NCBI GenBank assembly: GCA_025141015.1
Contig: CP081098.1
Location: 812,501-876,500, forward strand
Length of the DNA stretch: 64,000 nucleotides
Direction: 5' to 3'
Origin: Rhodobacteraceae bacterium M382
Lineage (GTDB): Bacteria > Pseudomonadota > Alphaproteobacteria > Rhodobacterales > Rhodobacteraceae
How positions within the stretch are numbered: the stretch's first letter is position 1; each line of letters starts with the position of its first letter. Shown piece by piece: positions 36,568 through 46,395 of the stretch. A program made the position numbers and the translations under genes. The notes beneath the pieces were generated by a model. It worked only from the letters and a program-made list of their open reading frames with translations. It was not told the DNA's origin and did no database searches.

Positions 36568-36616
36568 GGTCGGCCTCTTTGAACGGCTGGGCAGGGCATG
36601 CGGGGCAGGATGTTCA

Positions 36617-37501
36617 TCACACGGCCGCCTTTCTCTGGGCTTCGCCACCGGTTGTGGCCTGCCCATGGGTCAGCTTGACCATAACCCGTTCCAGAACGAT
36701 TTCCGAGATCCGGGTAAAGGCAAGGTAAAACACCAGCAGGAACAGGAAATACCAGATCCGCCAATCGCCATGTGGATAGTCGGTGAATTTGGCGTTCTTT
36801 GTGCCGCCCAATTCGCGGGCCCAATAGACGATGTCTTCGATGCCCAGTAGGAATAACAGCGGTGTCGCCTTGATCAGCACCATCCACAGGTTTGACAGGC
36901 CGGGCAGGGCAAAGACCCACATCTGTGGCACCAACACCCGCCAGAACGTCTGGCGTGGCGACATGCCATAAGCTTCGGCTGTTTCCAGCTGCGCCCGTGG
37001 GACCGCCCGCATGGCACCGTACAGCACATTGGCGGCAAAGGCACCAAACACGATGGCAAAGGTCAGAACCGCCAAAACAAAGGCATAGGTTTCGTGCATC
37101 CATTGCGGCGAGGTCGACAGGGGCATCTTGGCAATGTCACAGACGACAAAATCGCTGCCTTGGCGGATCGGTTGATCCCAATCAGGGCATTTGATCTTGT
37201 GTCGGATCCATTCGAACCCCTGGTCCAGCGCAATCACGAAGAACAGGAAAAAGGCAATGTCAGGTACGCCACGCACAATGGCGGTATAGCTTTTGCCAAG
37301 CCAGCGCAGCGGGGCAATGCGGGACCGGGCGGCGCTGGCGCCCGCAAATCCGAACATCAAAGCCGTCGGTGCAGTCACCGCCAGCAGTCCCAGAACCGTA
37401 AAGACCGAAATATAAAGGCCCGCGTGTTTACCCGTGGTCAGATAACAGCTGAGCCAACTTAGGCCTTCTAGCGTCGAAGGATCCGTACAATAGGAAAACA
37501 T
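36617..37501 (-). CDS. Polar amino acid ABC transporter permease (HisQ/OccQ-like)
   Basis: 294 residues. The EAA loop reads AQLETAEAYGMSPRQTFWRVLVP. The segment IVRGVPDIAFFLFFVIAL is the conserved region of the family, and a periplasmic insert with three Cys (KCPDWDQPIRQGSDFVVC) between helices is longer than usual. It forms the membrane channel with the neighbouring permease. A gap of about 50 bases separates them. Confidence 0.88.
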   Translation of the reverse strand: MFSYCTDPSTLEGLSWLSCYLTTGKHAGLYISVFTVLGLLAVTAPTALMFGFAGASAARSRIAPLRWLGKSYTAIVRGVPDIAFFLFFVIALDQGFEWIRHKIKCPDWDQPIRQGSDFVVCDIAKMPLSTSPQWMHETYAFVLAVLTFAIVFGAFAANVLYGAMRAVPRAQLETAEAYGMSPRQTFWRVLVPQMWVFALPGLSNLWMVLIKATPLLFLLGIEDIVYWARELGGTKNAKFTDYPHGDWRIWYFLFLLVFYLAFTRISEIVLERVMVKLTHGQATTGGEAQRKAAV

Positions 37502-37608
37502 GGCCAGGCCTGTCCTCGTCTGTCTGCTCCGTCACGCGAGGCAGGTAGAGAATATGGATGGGTCCGCAGCATAGGCCGCGGACCCGAATGATCCCGTCAG
37601 GGGTCAGA

Positions 37609-38316
37609 TTACCACTGGGAGGAAACTTCCCATTTGGCGATCATGGTGTTCAGAGTGCCGTCGTCTTTCATCGACTGGATGGCAGTGTCGAATTTGCCAC
37701 GCAGTTCGCCGTCGGATTCACGCAGGCCCATGCCAACGCCGCCGCCGATCTGTTCCTTGCGTTCCAGCATCACCAGACCGTCGCCAACAACCGTGTCGAG
37801 AAAGCTTTGGTCAGCCAGAACCGCATCGGCTTCGCCGTTGCGCACGGCGGCCACAGTTTCTTCGGGGGTGGCGAATTCCACCAGCGTCCAGCCCTGTTCA
37901 GCAACAAAGGCGGCCTGGATGGTGTTGGCCTGGGCGGTCACAACGCCACCTGCCAGGTCCACATCAGCAGACAGGGCCACATAGGCGGATGGGTCCGGCG
38001 GGGTGTAAGGCTGAGTAAAGTCGATGACTTCGTCACGTTCGTCGGTGATCGACATGCCAGCGATGATCGTGTCGTAGTTGCCCGACACCAGATTCGGAAT
38101 GATCGAATCCCAGTCGTTTTTGACCCATTCACAGGTCAGGCCGGCGCGTTTGCACAGCTCGTCGCCCAGTTCACGCTCGAAGCCGTCAATTTCGCCGGCG
38201 TCATTGACAAAGTTCCAAGGGGCATAGGCACCTTCGGTCCCCATGCGCACGGTGTCGGCCATGGCCATCCCCGCGCTCAGCGCCAAGGCTGCGGTGCCCA
38301 GGATCAGTTTTTTCAT
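37609..38316 (-). CDS. Periplasmic amino acid-binding protein of the ABC transporter
   Basis: 235 residues with signal peptide MKKLILGTAALALSAGMAMA. Mature start DTVRMGTEGAYAPWNF and NYDTIIAGMSITDERDEVIDF are hallmarks of the lysine/arginine/ornithine, histidine and octopine binding-protein family (SBP_bac_3). The GMSIT and R..F residues contact the amino acid backbone. It delivers ligand to the two permeases encoded downstream. Basic amino acids are the most likely ligand. Confidence 0.9.
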   Translation of the reverse strand: MKKLILGTAALALSAGMAMADTVRMGTEGAYAPWNFVNDAGEIDGFERELGDELCKRAGLTCEWVKNDWDSIIPNLVSGNYDTIIAGMSITDERDEVIDFTQPYTPPDPSAYVALSADVDLAGGVVTAQANTIQAAFVAEQGWTLVEFATPEETVAAVRNGEADAVLADQSFLDTVVGDGLVMLERKEQIGGGVGMGLRESDGELRGKFDTAIQSMKDDGTLNTMIAKWEVSSQW

Positions 38317-38357
38317 GTTTATACTCCCATTTTTTTGGTTTGGTTGATTGTGAGGTG

Positions 38358-39143
38358 TCAGTGCCGGGTGGCCGACAGGAACCCCTGCAGCCGTTCGGAC
38401 GTGGTGTTGTCAAAGACCTCGGCGGGTGTGCCTTCTTCTTCGATCAGGCCCTGATGCAGGAACACGACATGGTCAGACACATCTGCAGCCAGTTTCATGT
38501 CATGGGTTACGATCAACATGGTCCGGCCCTCAGCAGCCAGATCTTTGATCACTTTGACCACTTCCTGTTCCAATTCCGGGTCCAGCGCTGACGTCGGTTC
38601 GTCGAACAGCAATGCTTCGGGCTCCATGCACAGAGCACGGGCAATGGCGGCCCGCTGTTGTTGGCCGCCTGAAAGTTGGGCGGGGTAGACATCGCATTTG
38701 TCTCCGATGCCGACCTTTTCCAGATAGGCACGCGCGGATTTCTCCGCCTCGGCCTTGTCGCGGCCCAGCACGGTCACCGGAGCCTCCATCACATTTTGCA
38801 GGATGGTCATATGAGCCCACAGGTTGAACTGCTGAAAGACCATCGACAAATTGGTGCGAATGCGCAGGACCTGTTTGGGATCCGCCGGACGCCTGTTCAA
38901 TGCCGTGCCTTTCCAGGTGATCGGTTCGCCTTTGAACAGAATATCCCCTTGTTGGCTGTCTTCCAACAGGTTGCAGCAGCGCAGCAGGGTGGATTTCCCA
39001 GACCCTGAGGATCCGATCAGCGACACGACATCGCCCCTATGTGCGGTGATATCTACACCCTTGATGACCTCGAGGTCGCCATAGGCCTTGTGCAGGCCGC
39101 GAATTTCCAGAACAGGTGTTGTATCAGACAAGGGCAGTTTCAC
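38358..39143 (-). CDS. Amino acid ABC transporter ATP-binding protein
   Basis: About 261 residues. Walker [15 protein letters not shown] loop [11 protein letters not shown], signature [15 protein letters not shown], Walker [14 protein letters not shown] and the H loop IVTHDM are all intact. The start is uncertain: no ATG with a good ribosome-binding site is near; the GTG at 39143 ([10 protein letters not shown]...) is the best guess, and the frame stays open to 39245. First gene of the transporter, 42 bases ahead of the binding protein. Confidence 0.87.
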   Translation of the reverse strand: MKLPLSDTTPVLEIRGLHKAYGDLEVIKGVDITAHRGDVVSLIGSSGSGKSTLLRCCNLLEDSQQGDILFKGEPITWKGTALNRRPADPKQVLRIRTNLSMVFQQFNLWAHMTILQNVMEAPVTVLGRDKAEAEKSARAYLEKVGIGDKCDVYPAQLSGGQQQRAAIARALCMEPEALLFDEPTSALDPELEQEVVKVIKDLAAEGRTMLIVTHDMKLAADVSDHVVFLHQGLIEEEGTPAEVFDNTTSERLQGFLSATRH

Positions 39144-39339
39144 TTGTTTGTTTTGATTTTGCGCACCTATTGGACCCAATTTTCGGATCAATGCAATGTG
39201 CAATACGGTTGACCCTAGGTGAATTTCGCCAGATTGGCAGGTCAAACCGACAAAACGGAAGTTTATCGAACATTGAGCAGGGGCACCGTGGCTGGATCAG
39301 CGAATTGGGCGTCTCCAGACAGCCGCCGCGACATGATGG

Positions 39340-40161
39340 TTACGCGCTGGATTGCCCCTTGGCACCATGGCGCGAAAGCATGTCGTGTGATGGGTAATCA
39401 ATGGTCATCATGCCCCCGTCCACCGTCAGCACCTGCCCGGTGACAAAGCTGGCATCAGTGCTGGCCAAAAACGCGACAACCCCCGCGATTTCGGCGGGGC
39501 TTCCCATGCGGTTTAGCAGCGAAGGCGGCTGGCTGTCGCCGCCGGTGGTCTCGCGGGCCATTTCAGGCGAAGTGGCGATCCATCCCGGACTAATGGCATT
39601 GACGCGCACTCCCATAGGGGCGGCTTCGGCGGCGAATGAGCGGGTCAGCCCTTCGACCCCGGCCTTGACTGCGCCATACAGGCCCCAGTTTCCGTGATGT
39701 GTCCCAGTCGAAGAGATGTTGATCACCGAAGCCCCGGACGATTTTGCCAGATAGGGCAAGGCATGTGCAGTCATCAGATAGGTGCTGTCCAGATTGGCAC
39801 CACGGTAAAATTCCCAGCGTTCAGCCGGAGGTGTTTCGGGCGTGACCGGGCTGCGCAGCAACCCGCAGCCTGCATTGTTGACCAGAACATCCAGGGATCC
39901 GAAATCGTCCTGAATTCGGGAAATTGCGGCCGTAATTTCTGCTTCGATACGCAGATCAACCTGATAAAAACGGGCCACTGCACCCAGGTCCGCGATCTCC
40001 TGCACCGCTATGCGACCTTTGTCCGGATCACGACCAATCAGCGCAAGCTGGGCACCTTCGCTGGCAAAGCGTTTGGCAATCCCCAATCCGATCCCGCCAT
40101 TTCCGCCGGTCACAACAACCGTCCTGTTGAAAAATCGCTGCGGTGCAGATGCGGGTGTCAT
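39340..40161 (-). CDS. Short-chain dehydrogenase/reductase (3-oxoacyl-ACP reductase-like)
   Basis: 273 residues, classical SDR. NAD(P) motif VVVTGGNGGIGLGIAKRFA, NNAGCGLL, catalytic Ser in INISSTGTHHG, Tyr and Lys in YGAVKAG, and C-terminal VTGQVLTVDGGMM. The substrate is not evident. It begins one base after the stop of the PhnD-like gene upstream on the same strand, so the two are probably co-transcribed. The 196-base gap to the ABC ATPase start leaves room for a promoter. Confidence 0.85.
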   Translation of the reverse strand: MTPASAPQRFFNRTVVVTGGNGGIGLGIAKRFASEGAQLALIGRDPDKGRIAVQEIADLGAVARFYQVDLRIEAEITAAISRIQDDFGSLDVLVNNAGCGLLRSPVTPETPPAERWEFYRGANLDSTYLMTAHALPYLAKSSGASVINISSTGTHHGNWGLYGAVKAGVEGLTRSFAAEAAPMGVRVNAISPGWIATSPEMARETTGGDSQPPSLLNRMGSPAEIAGVVAFLASTDASFVTGQVLTVDGGMMTIDYPSHDMLSRHGAKGQSSA

Positions 40162-40162
40162 A

Positions 40163-40903
40163 TTATTGTTCTGGTGCTGGTGGGGTTGGCACAGCCAGAT
40201 ACGTTTCTGCCGGAATTGACACGATACCACGCAGGTGCAGCGTGTCGCGGTCTTCGGGGCTCAGATCGGCAATGGCTCCTTTGATCGCGTCGAAAACTTT
40301 TGGAGTTTCGCGCCCCAAAGCCGTGATGAAAGGCAAGGTTGGTGTTGGTGTCGTCCGTTCCAATTCGATCAGGTCAGCGGCGAAATCATCATATTTACGC
40401 AACAGTTCCCAGGTCAGCCCGTCCAGCGCAGCAAAATCGGCGCGTCGTTCAAAAACCGCCTGCGCCGAATTGCGGTGTCCGCCTGTGACGACAAGGCTGC
40501 CGGGTGCAATACCCAGATCCATCATGTGGGTCTTGGGGGCGGCCCACCCCGATTGTGACACTGCTTCGTTATAGGCGAACCGAGAGCCGTCAAAATCGGA
40601 CAGGGTTTTGCCAAGATCCGACTTATGCGCGACAAAAACGCTGCAGTAATGCCCCGGGGGGCAACCAGGCAGCCCGTAGTCAGGTGTGCCGACCAGTTGC
40701 ACCTGCCCATGCAGACGGGTGCGATAGGGCATGCCGCAGGTCTGGGACAACAACAGATCCGGAGAGTGCCAGACCTCCCAGAAATCCACATCCCTGGTCA
40801 ATGCTGCTGGACCAGCGCCCAGATGGGCCTGAATGGCGGACCAGAACCGGTCGTTTGCAGCAGCGGTTTCCGGGCGGTCATACATCCCAAGGTGTGCGAT
40901 CAT
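40163..40903 (-). CDS. PhnD-like substrate-binding fold protein lacking a signal peptide
   Basis: 246 residues. It resembles the periplasmic phosphonate-binding (PhnD/SsuA) type-2 fold: CGMPYRTRLHGQVQLVGTP, GHYCSVFVAHKSD, FAYNEAVSQSGW, and GSLVVTGGHRNSAQAVFERRADFAALD near the hinge. There is no signal peptide or lipobox, so it appears cytoplasmic unless the start is wrong. No permease or ATPase accompanies it. It overlaps the TerB-like gene upstream by ATGA at 40900-40903. Ligand unknown. Confidence 0.7.
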   Translation of the reverse strand: MIAHLGMYDRPETAAANDRFWSAIQAHLGAGPAALTRDVDFWEVWHSPDLLLSQTCGMPYRTRLHGQVQLVGTPDYGLPGCPPGHYCSVFVAHKSDLGKTLSDFDGSRFAYNEAVSQSGWAAPKTHMMDLGIAPGSLVVTGGHRNSAQAVFERRADFAALDGLTWELLRKYDDFAADLIELERTTPTPTLPFITALGRETPKVFDAIKGAIADLSPEDRDTLHLRGIVSIPAETYLAVPTPPAPEQ

Positions 40904-41340
40904 TGTTGTGTCTCTATGCGTTTGCGCGCGCGGGCGCTGTCGACATCGCTGATTCCCAGCAGATTGGTTGCAAGACGCAGCAAAGCGTCCTCGGCGGCGT
41001 CCCTTTCACCGTCGGCCAGTGCGACCTGCCACATGGCTTCGACCACACCGGTGCGGTCCTCATAGGGCACGGCTTCCTTGATTGCGCGTGTAAAACGCAC
41101 CGTGTCAGGGGCTTCGGCTTCCAATGCCTCGGCCTCTTCGCGCAGCAATGCAGCACCGCCGATATCGAGCTCAAAGCGCGCGATCAGAATCCGGTCGATC
41201 CGGTCCTGTTCGACTGCGGCATAATTGTGATCGGAACGCGCAATCCGCACCAACAATGCAGAGAGAGCAAGACGGGCATCTGAATCCGCCATTGGCGCCG
41301 GATTCGGTTGCAGCAGTCGGGACAGAAAATCAGCTATCAT
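40900..41340 (-). CDS. TerB-like protein (first of a pair)
   Basis: 146 residues, all helical. The LSALLVRIARSDHNYAAVEQDRIDRIL and WQVALADGERDAAEDALLRLATNLLGIS segments carry the acidic D-x-x-x-x-x-E patterns of TerB domains, which bind metal in tellurite-resistance and stress proteins. It resembles the neighbouring gene at 41413 along its length, so the pair is a tandem duplication. It ends overlapping the PhnD-like gene. Confidence 0.8.
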   Translation of the reverse strand: MIADFLSRLLQPNPAPMADSDARLALSALLVRIARSDHNYAAVEQDRIDRILIARFELDIGGAALLREEAEALEAEAPDTVRFTRAIKEAVPYEDRTGVVEAMWQVALADGERDAAEDALLRLATNLLGISDVDSARARKRIETQQ

Positions 41341-41412
41341 GGCGCGAATACTAACGCCTTCTTTGCGCCCGCCAAGGGTGAAATTTCTTTTTCTTTTTCC
41401 CGTTTCTGGTCG

Positions 41413-41868
41413 TTAACCGTCGGTGTTTTGATCTTTGTTCAGGGCGCGTGCGCGTGCTGCTTGGCTGTCGGCATAACTCAGCCCCATGGCCTTGCGCGCG
41501 TCTTCGACTATGCGCAGCTCGCCTTGGCGTTCTTGATCATCGGCCAGCACAACTTCCCACAGGGCATCCAGCGCGGCCAGCCGCTCTTCCAAATCGGTGG
41601 TTTCGCGGATCAACTTGCCGAATGTATCGGTTTCTGGCGCGGCGGCGTGCAGCTTTTCGCACGTCGCGCGGACTTTGGCCGCTTCGATCGCGTTGTGCTG
41701 GTACAGTCGCGCCAGAATACGGTCGATCAGGCTGATTTCTTCGACCTGGTATTCGCGATCTGACTGGGCAACCCGCACCAGCAATGCACCCAGCGCCAAT
41801 TCAGCGTCCGGGTCGGGTAGAAAAGCGGGTTTGTCGGGCCGGAAGGCCTGAAAGAACTTTTTCAGCAT
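41413..41868 (-). CDS. TerB-like protein (second of a pair)
   Basis: 151 residues. LGALLVRVAQSDREYQVEEISLIDRIL and LWEVVLADDQERQGELRIVEDARKAMGLS align with the paralogue downstream, including the acidic metal-site patterns. Cytoplasmic, no signal. 72 bases separate it from that paralogue on the same strand. Function beyond the TerB fold unknown. Confidence 0.8.
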   Translation of the reverse strand: MLKKFFQAFRPDKPAFLPDPDAELALGALLVRVAQSDREYQVEEISLIDRILARLYQHNAIEAAKVRATCEKLHAAAPETDTFGKLIRETTDLEERLAALDALWEVVLADDQERQGELRIVEDARKAMGLSYADSQAARARALNKDQNTDG

Positions 41869-41910
41869 ACGGCAATTCTACCCCATATTTTGCGGTTGTC
41901 CAAGTGTGAA

Positions 41911-42204
41911 CTACCCGTCATAGCCTTCAATGATTTCCATATCCCCTGTCGACACCGGGTCACGCAATGCCTTTGCATCTTGGTAAGAGACGCTGTCATA
42001 GCAGGCTTTGGCCGTCGGAAAATCAGCAAACTCGATGACAACGGTTCTGCTGCGCATCTGCCCTTCACGGATTTCCTTGGCTCCACCACGGACCAGGAAC
42101 CGGGCGCCGTATTCGGCAAAAGGCGCTGCATTGGCCGCGATATAGGCCCTGTAGCGCTCCATATCATCCACATCCACATGTGCGACCCAATACCCTTTTG
42201 CCAT
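41911..42204 (-). CDS. DUF1330-family protein
   Basis: 97 residues starting MAKGYWVAHVDVDDMERYRAY, with FAEYGARFLVRGG, RTVVIEFADFPTAKACYDS and YQDAKALRD, the DUF1330 signature of a small dimeric alpha-beta barrel. Start at 42204 is clear by homology; the open frame upstream to 42363 is noncoding. The ribosome-binding site gaggagcg lies before it. A small housekeeping protein of unknown activity. Confidence 0.85.
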   Translation of the reverse strand: MAKGYWVAHVDVDDMERYRAYIAANAAPFAEYGARFLVRGGAKEIREGQMRSRTVVIEFADFPTAKACYDSVSYQDAKALRDPVSTGDMEIIEGYDG

Positions 42205-42691
42205 GCTCAACGCTCCTCGATTTTGTGTATCGTGCCGTGGTTCCAGCGAACTTTCCAGTGCAAAATCATCAAAGAATTCCGCTGTTTTCAGGATGCGGTT
42301 TCTAATGGAGAGAGCGACATTCCAGAGCTGCGCATTGCGTTGTCGCCCAGGTGTCGTGGGCAACCCAGCCGATCGAATTTTCCAATGTGCCGGACAATGG
42401 CACCGAAATTACCAGATTGCGCGACAGCAGTTGTTCCAAATGATCGGAGTCATCGAGAGTAACCTGGGCTGTGCGAGCAAATCGCCCGTGATCACAGGCA
42501 GGCCAAAGCCCGACGGTGAAACCGCTTTCGACGTCGGTTTTTGGGATGTCGAAGTGGCCGGTGCAGTTCCTGGCTTGCAGATGTTTGAGCTCTGCTGAGT
42601 AAAGCCATGGCTGGCAGATCTCGTTGCGTCTGGTGTCGAAAGGTATCGAAACCAGACGCTTTAATTTGATCTGTATTGGCCCGATCTGGTC
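42205..42691. other. Gene-free stretch between DUF1330 gene and pyrG
   Basis: Nearly 490 bases with no supported gene on either strand. It contains a strong hairpin near 42627-42660 and presumably the promoter of the DUF1330 gene. Open frames such as plus-strand 42203-42598 show no family resemblance and no start signal. Confidence 0.45.
42627..42660 (-). terminator. Hairpin downstream of pyrG
   Basis: gcgtctggt at 42627-42635 pairs with accagacgc at 42652-42660, with an inner tcga/tcga pairing. It starts about 30 bases past the pyrG stop. The T-rich run is on the plus-strand side (tttaattt at 42661), so termination of pyrG would lack a classical U-tract. Confidence 0.4.
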
Positions 42692-44335
42692 TCAGACCAG
42701 CCGCGAAGTATCCTTGGCCGCGCGCACGAAATCGGCAAACAGCGGATGGGGTTCAAACGGTTTGGACTTCAGCTCTGGGTGAAACTGAACGCCAATGAAC
42801 CACGGATGATCGGCCCATTCCACGATTTCGGGCAGCCGCCCGTCAGGGGACATGCCCGAGAATTTCAACCCGTGTTCTTCCAGCTGTTCACGGTATTTGA
42901 TGTCGACCTCATAGCGGTGGCGATGGCGTTCTTCGATCTGCGTGCCGCCATAGACCCGCGCCACATTGGAGCCCTCCTGAAGCGTCGCATCGTAGGCACC
43001 CAAACGCATAGTGCCGCCCTTGTCATCGCCGACCTTGCGCTCGACCCTGTGATTTCCCTGCACCCATTCCTTGAGATGGTAGACAACGGGTTCAAAGCGC
43101 TTCTTGCCTGCCTCGTGGTCGAATTCTTCAGAGCCGGCGGTCTTCATGCCTGCCACATTGCGCGCCGCTTCGATGACTGCCATTTGCATGCCCAGACAGA
43201 TGCCCAGATAGGGGACTTTGTGTTCTCGAGCATATTGCGCGGCCTTGATCTTGCCTTCGGTGCCGCGTTCGCCAAAGCCGCCGGGGACCAGGATGGCGTG
43301 GAAGCCCTGCAGATATGGGGTGGCGTCTTCGCTGTCGAACAGCTCGGCATCAACCCACTCGATCTTGACCTTGACCCGGTTGGCCATGCCGCCGTGGGTC
43401 AGGGCCTCGGCAATCGACTTATACGCGTCCTCCAACTGGGTATATTTACCGACGATGGCGACTTTGACTTCGCCTTCGGGGTTATAGATCCGGTCGGCGA
43501 CATCTTCCCAGCGGGCCAGATTCGGTTTCGGGGCAGGGGTGATGCCAAAGGCATCCAGAACCGCCTGATCCATGCCTTCGCGGTGATAGGCCAGCGGGGC
43601 TTCGTAGATCGACTTCAGATCCTGCGCGGCAATCACGCTTTCGGCGCGTACATTGCAGAACAGTGCCAGCTTTTCACGCTCTTTCTGCGGAATTGGCCCT
43701 TCCGAGCGGCAGACCAGAATATCAGGTGCCAGGCCGATGGACCGCAGTTCCTTGACCGAATGCTGGGTTGGTTTGGTTTTCAGCTCACCCGATGCCTTGA
43801 TCCAGGGCAGCAGGGTCAGGTGCATGAAAATACACTGGCCGCGCGGTTTGTCCTGGCTGAATTGGCGGATCGCCTCAAAGAAGGGCAGACCTTCGATATC
43901 GCCAACGGTACCGCCGATTTCGCACAGCATGAAATCAACTTCATCTTCGCCGATCGAGATGAAATCCTTGATCTCGTTTGTCACATGCGGAATGACTTGG
44001 ATGGTTTTTCCTAGGTAATCGCCGCGGCGTTCCTTTTCCAGAACGTTCGAATAGATCCGTCCCGAACTGACCGAGTCGGTCTTGCGGGCGGCGACACCAG
44101 TGAACCGTTCATAGTGGCCCAGATCCAGGTCGGTTTCGGCACCATCATCGGTGACAAAAACTTCGCCATGTTCAAAAGGCGACATGGTGCCGGGATCAAC
44201 GTTCAAATACGGATCCAGCTTGCGCAGGCGGACGGAAAAGCCACGCGCCTGCAACAGCGCGCCAAGTGCGGCAGAAGCCAATCCTTTGCCCAAGGATGAG
44301 ACCACACCACCAGTAATAAATATGAAACGCGCCAT
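42692..44335 (-). CDS. pyrG: CTP synthase
   Basis: 547 residues, the usual length. The N-terminal synthetase domain begins with [20 protein letters not shown] (P-loop) and has [18 protein letters not shown]. The C-terminal glutamine amidotransferase domain has the Cys nucleophile in [13 protein letters not shown] and the His/Glu pair in [12 protein letters not shown]. It makes CTP from UTP, ATP and glutamine. It lies downstream of secG on the same strand, as in other Rhodobacterales. Confidence 0.98.
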   Translation of the reverse strand: MARFIFITGGVVSSLGKGLASAALGALLQARGFSVRLRKLDPYLNVDPGTMSPFEHGEVFVTDDGAETDLDLGHYERFTGVAARKTDSVSSGRIYSNVLEKERRGDYLGKTIQVIPHVTNEIKDFISIGEDEVDFMLCEIGGTVGDIEGLPFFEAIRQFSQDKPRGQCIFMHLTLLPWIKASGELKTKPTQHSVKELRSIGLAPDILVCRSEGPIPQKEREKLALFCNVRAESVIAAQDLKSIYEAPLAYHREGMDQAVLDAFGITPAPKPNLARWEDVADRIYNPEGEVKVAIVGKYTQLEDAYKSIAEALTHGGMANRVKVKIEWVDAELFDSEDATPYLQGFHAILVPGGFGERGTEGKIKAAQYAREHKVPYLGICLGMQMAVIEAARNVAGMKTAGSEEFDHEAGKKRFEPVVYHLKEWVQGNHRVERKVGDDKGGTMRLGAYDATLQEGSNVARVYGGTQIEERHRHRYEVDIKYREQLEEHGLKFSGMSPDGRLPEIVEWADHPWFIGVQFHPELKSKPFEPHPLFADFVRAAKDTSRLV

Positions 44336-44468
44336 GGTTGTTCGGCTGCCCCCGTGAACGTTCGGTTATTGTGTACGTTTTGCGTCTGCCCAAACGGTTT
44401 GGGAATCACCCAAAAAACCGCAGCATCACGGGACTTCACTCTTATAGGAAATGCGCAATCAGCGCAAG

Positions 44469-44495
44469 GGAACCGCAAGATGCTGTTGCGGTTCC
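44469..44495 (-). terminator. Hairpin between secG and pyrG
   Basis: ggaaccgcaa (44469-44478) pairs with ttgcggttcc (44486-44495) around a 7-base loop, 29 bases past the secG stop. No U-tract follows on the minus strand. It may be a weak terminator or a pyrG leader structure. Confidence 0.4.
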
Positions 44496-44523
44496 TTACC
44501 AATACTCAAACTGTTGTGTAACT

Positions 44524-44892
44524 TTAGTCGGCTTTTGGCACCAATGGCGCGTTGTCACCTTCGGCGGGTGGCAACAGGCTGTCGCCGGACGGAACCGCAG
44601 GTGTACCGGTATCTGTGCTTTCGACCGGTGCCGGAACGCCAAGTCTGTCGATGACCGAGGATCCAGCCGATTTCTGCGCCGCGATGATGGTCAAGGTGAT
44701 TGACGTCACGATGAAAGCAGCTGCCAGGACCCAAGTGATCTTGCCCAATGCTGTCGCTGCGGCGCGACCGGTCATGGCGCCACCGCCGCCGCCGCCCATA
44801 CCCAGGCCTCCGCCTTCGGACCGCTGCATCAGAACGACGGCGATCAGGCCAAGGGCCAAGAGAAGGTGGATGATGAGAACGACGTTTTCCAT
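44524..44892 (-). CDS. secG: Preprotein translocase subunit SecG
   Basis: 122 residues: ENVVLIIHLLLALGLIAVVL forms the first membrane helix, followed by the family signature QRSEGGGLGMGGGG, a second helix (ITWVLAAAFIVTSITLTII) and a Pro/Ser-rich cytoplasmic tail. It joins SecYE in the protein-export channel. Start at 44892 follows from the family; the open frame continues upstream to 45234 without meaning. Confidence 0.93.
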   Translation of the reverse strand: MENVVLIIHLLLALGLIAVVLMQRSEGGGLGMGGGGGGAMTGRAAATALGKITWVLAAAFIVTSITLTIIAAQKSAGSSVIDRLGVPAPVESTDTGTPAVPSGDSLLPPAEGDNAPLVPKAD

Positions 44893-45100
44893 GGGACCTG
44901 CGGCTTTAAGCTGTCTGACGCGCGGTATGTAGGCAAGTTTGTCCGCCGGGGCAAGGGATGACTTTGGCGGATGCGCTAACTTGGTTGGAAACCGTATCGG
45001 CGAGGGCGTGGCGCTTTTTGCGACTTTCTTCGCGAGGACGTGACGCAGGGCTGGGTCATTGAGGCTGGACAAGGCCCCGGACAGGGGGCAGCATCCCGCC

Positions 45101-45724
45101 ATGCCACATGATCTCCATGACCACCCGCACGCCCTGTTGCCGCCTGACCCTGCATTGCGGGTCAAGGCGCTGGAAACGATTCTAACCCGTAAAAAGCTGA
45201 TCGATCCGGCGGCGTTGGATGAAATCATCGACACATATCAGAATCGTATTGGTCCCCAGAATGGTGCCCGGGTGGTGGCCAAGGCGTGGAGTGATCCGGG
45301 ATTTCATGCCGCCTTGATGCAGGATGCGACCGCTGTTGTGGCCGAGCTGGGATACTTTGGGCGGCAAGGCGAACATATGGTGGCAGTGCAGAATACGCAC
45401 GCGCGCCACAATATGGTCGTGTGTACCTTGTGCAGCTGCTATCCATGGCCATTGCTGGGCATTCCGCCAGGGTGGTACAAGTCCGACGCTTACCGTGCCC
45501 GTGTTGTGCGCGAGCCGCGCAAGGTTCTGGCCGAATTCGGCGTGACCTTACCCAAGGAAACAGCCGTTCGAGTTTGGGATTCCACGGCCGAGGTCCGTTA
45601 CTTGGTGATCCCGATGCGCCCCGCAGGAACAGACGGGATGGATGAGGCGGAACTGGCTCAGCTGGTGACCCGCGATTCGATGATCGGCACCGGCTTGGCC
45701 CTGACACCAGGGGAAACACCATGA
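45101..45724 (+). CDS. nthA: Nitrile hydratase alpha subunit, cobalt type
   Basis: 207 residues. The metal site [11 protein letters not shown] (Cys at about 108, 111 and 113) has Thr after the first Cys, which marks cobalt rather than iron nitrile hydratases. The enzyme hydrates nitriles to amides. Start at 45101 gives [16 protein letters not shown]; a frame to 45059 exists. The beta-subunit gene overlaps by ATGA. No amidase gene is nearby. Confidence 0.95.
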   Translation: MPHDLHDHPHALLPPDPALRVKALETILTRKKLIDPAALDEIIDTYQNRIGPQNGARVVAKAWSDPGFHAALMQDATAVVAELGYFGRQGEHMVAVQNTHARHNMVVCTLCSCYPWPLLGIPPGWYKSDAYRARVVREPRKVLAEFGVTLPKETAVRVWDSTAEVRYLVIPMRPAGTDGMDEAELAQLVTRDSMIGTGLALTPGETP

Positions 45725-46395
45725 GCCGTGTGCACGATATGGGCGGGCGGTTCGGTGACGGGGCAATCCAACCGGAACCACAGGGCATTCCACAGCTGGG
45801 TGATTGGCAGGCGCGGGCTCTTGCGCTGACATTGGCCAGCGGATCGTTGGGCAAATGGAACATTGATGTGTCGCGCCACGCGCGGGAATGCCTGTCGCCC
45901 AAGGATTACGCGCGGTTTTCCTATTTCGAGAAATGGATCGCTGGGTTGGCGGATCTGCTGGTACAAACTGGGGTTCTGACACTCGAGGATTTGCAAGGCC
46001 GGGACGGTGATCCACCGCATCCATTGGCCCATAAAGTGTTGAAGCCTGAAGCCGTCTCCGGTGTTTTGGCCAAAGGTGGCCCTGCGGACCGGCCCAGCGA
46101 TGTACCGGTGCAATTTGCGCCGGGTGATATGGTCATGACCCGCCATCCTGGTGGGAATGCACTGGTCTCGGGCGGGCACACCCGTTTGCCTGCCTATGCA
46201 ATCGGCGCCCGCGGGCAGATTGTTCAGTTGCATGGCACTCATGTTTTGCCTGACAGCAATGCCCATGGCTTGGGCGAAGCACCCGAGCCGATTTATGCGG
46301 TGGCTTTCGCCGCATCCCAGCTGTGGGCTAATCCCGAGCACCCGGGGGATGAAGTCGTGCTGGACCTGTGGCAATCTTATCTGGAGCCCGCATAA
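45721..46395 (+). CDS. nthB: Nitrile hydratase beta subunit
   Basis: 224 residues. N-terminal [14 protein letters not shown] is the family hallmark, and [17 protein letters not shown] and the C-terminal SH3-like barrel ([40 protein letters not shown]) follow. It forms the heterodimer with the alpha subunit. It overlaps both neighbours, by four bases with the alpha gene and one base (TAATG) with the activator gene. Confidence 0.95.
   Translation: MSRVHDMGGRFGDGAIQPEPQGIPQLGDWQARALALTLASGSLGKWNIDVSRHARECLSPKDYARFSYFEKWIAGLADLLVQTGVLTLEDLQGRDGDPPHPLAHKVLKPEAVSGVLAKGGPADRPSDVPVQFAPGDMVMTRHPGGNALVSGGHTRLPAYAIGARGQIVQLHGTHVLPDSNAHGLGEAPEPIYAVAFAASQLWANPEHPGDEVVLDLWQSYLEPA

Noticed and set aside
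42746-44014. Long plus-strand frame of 422 codons
   Set aside because: Antisense shadow of pyrG, which has all its expected motifs at full length.
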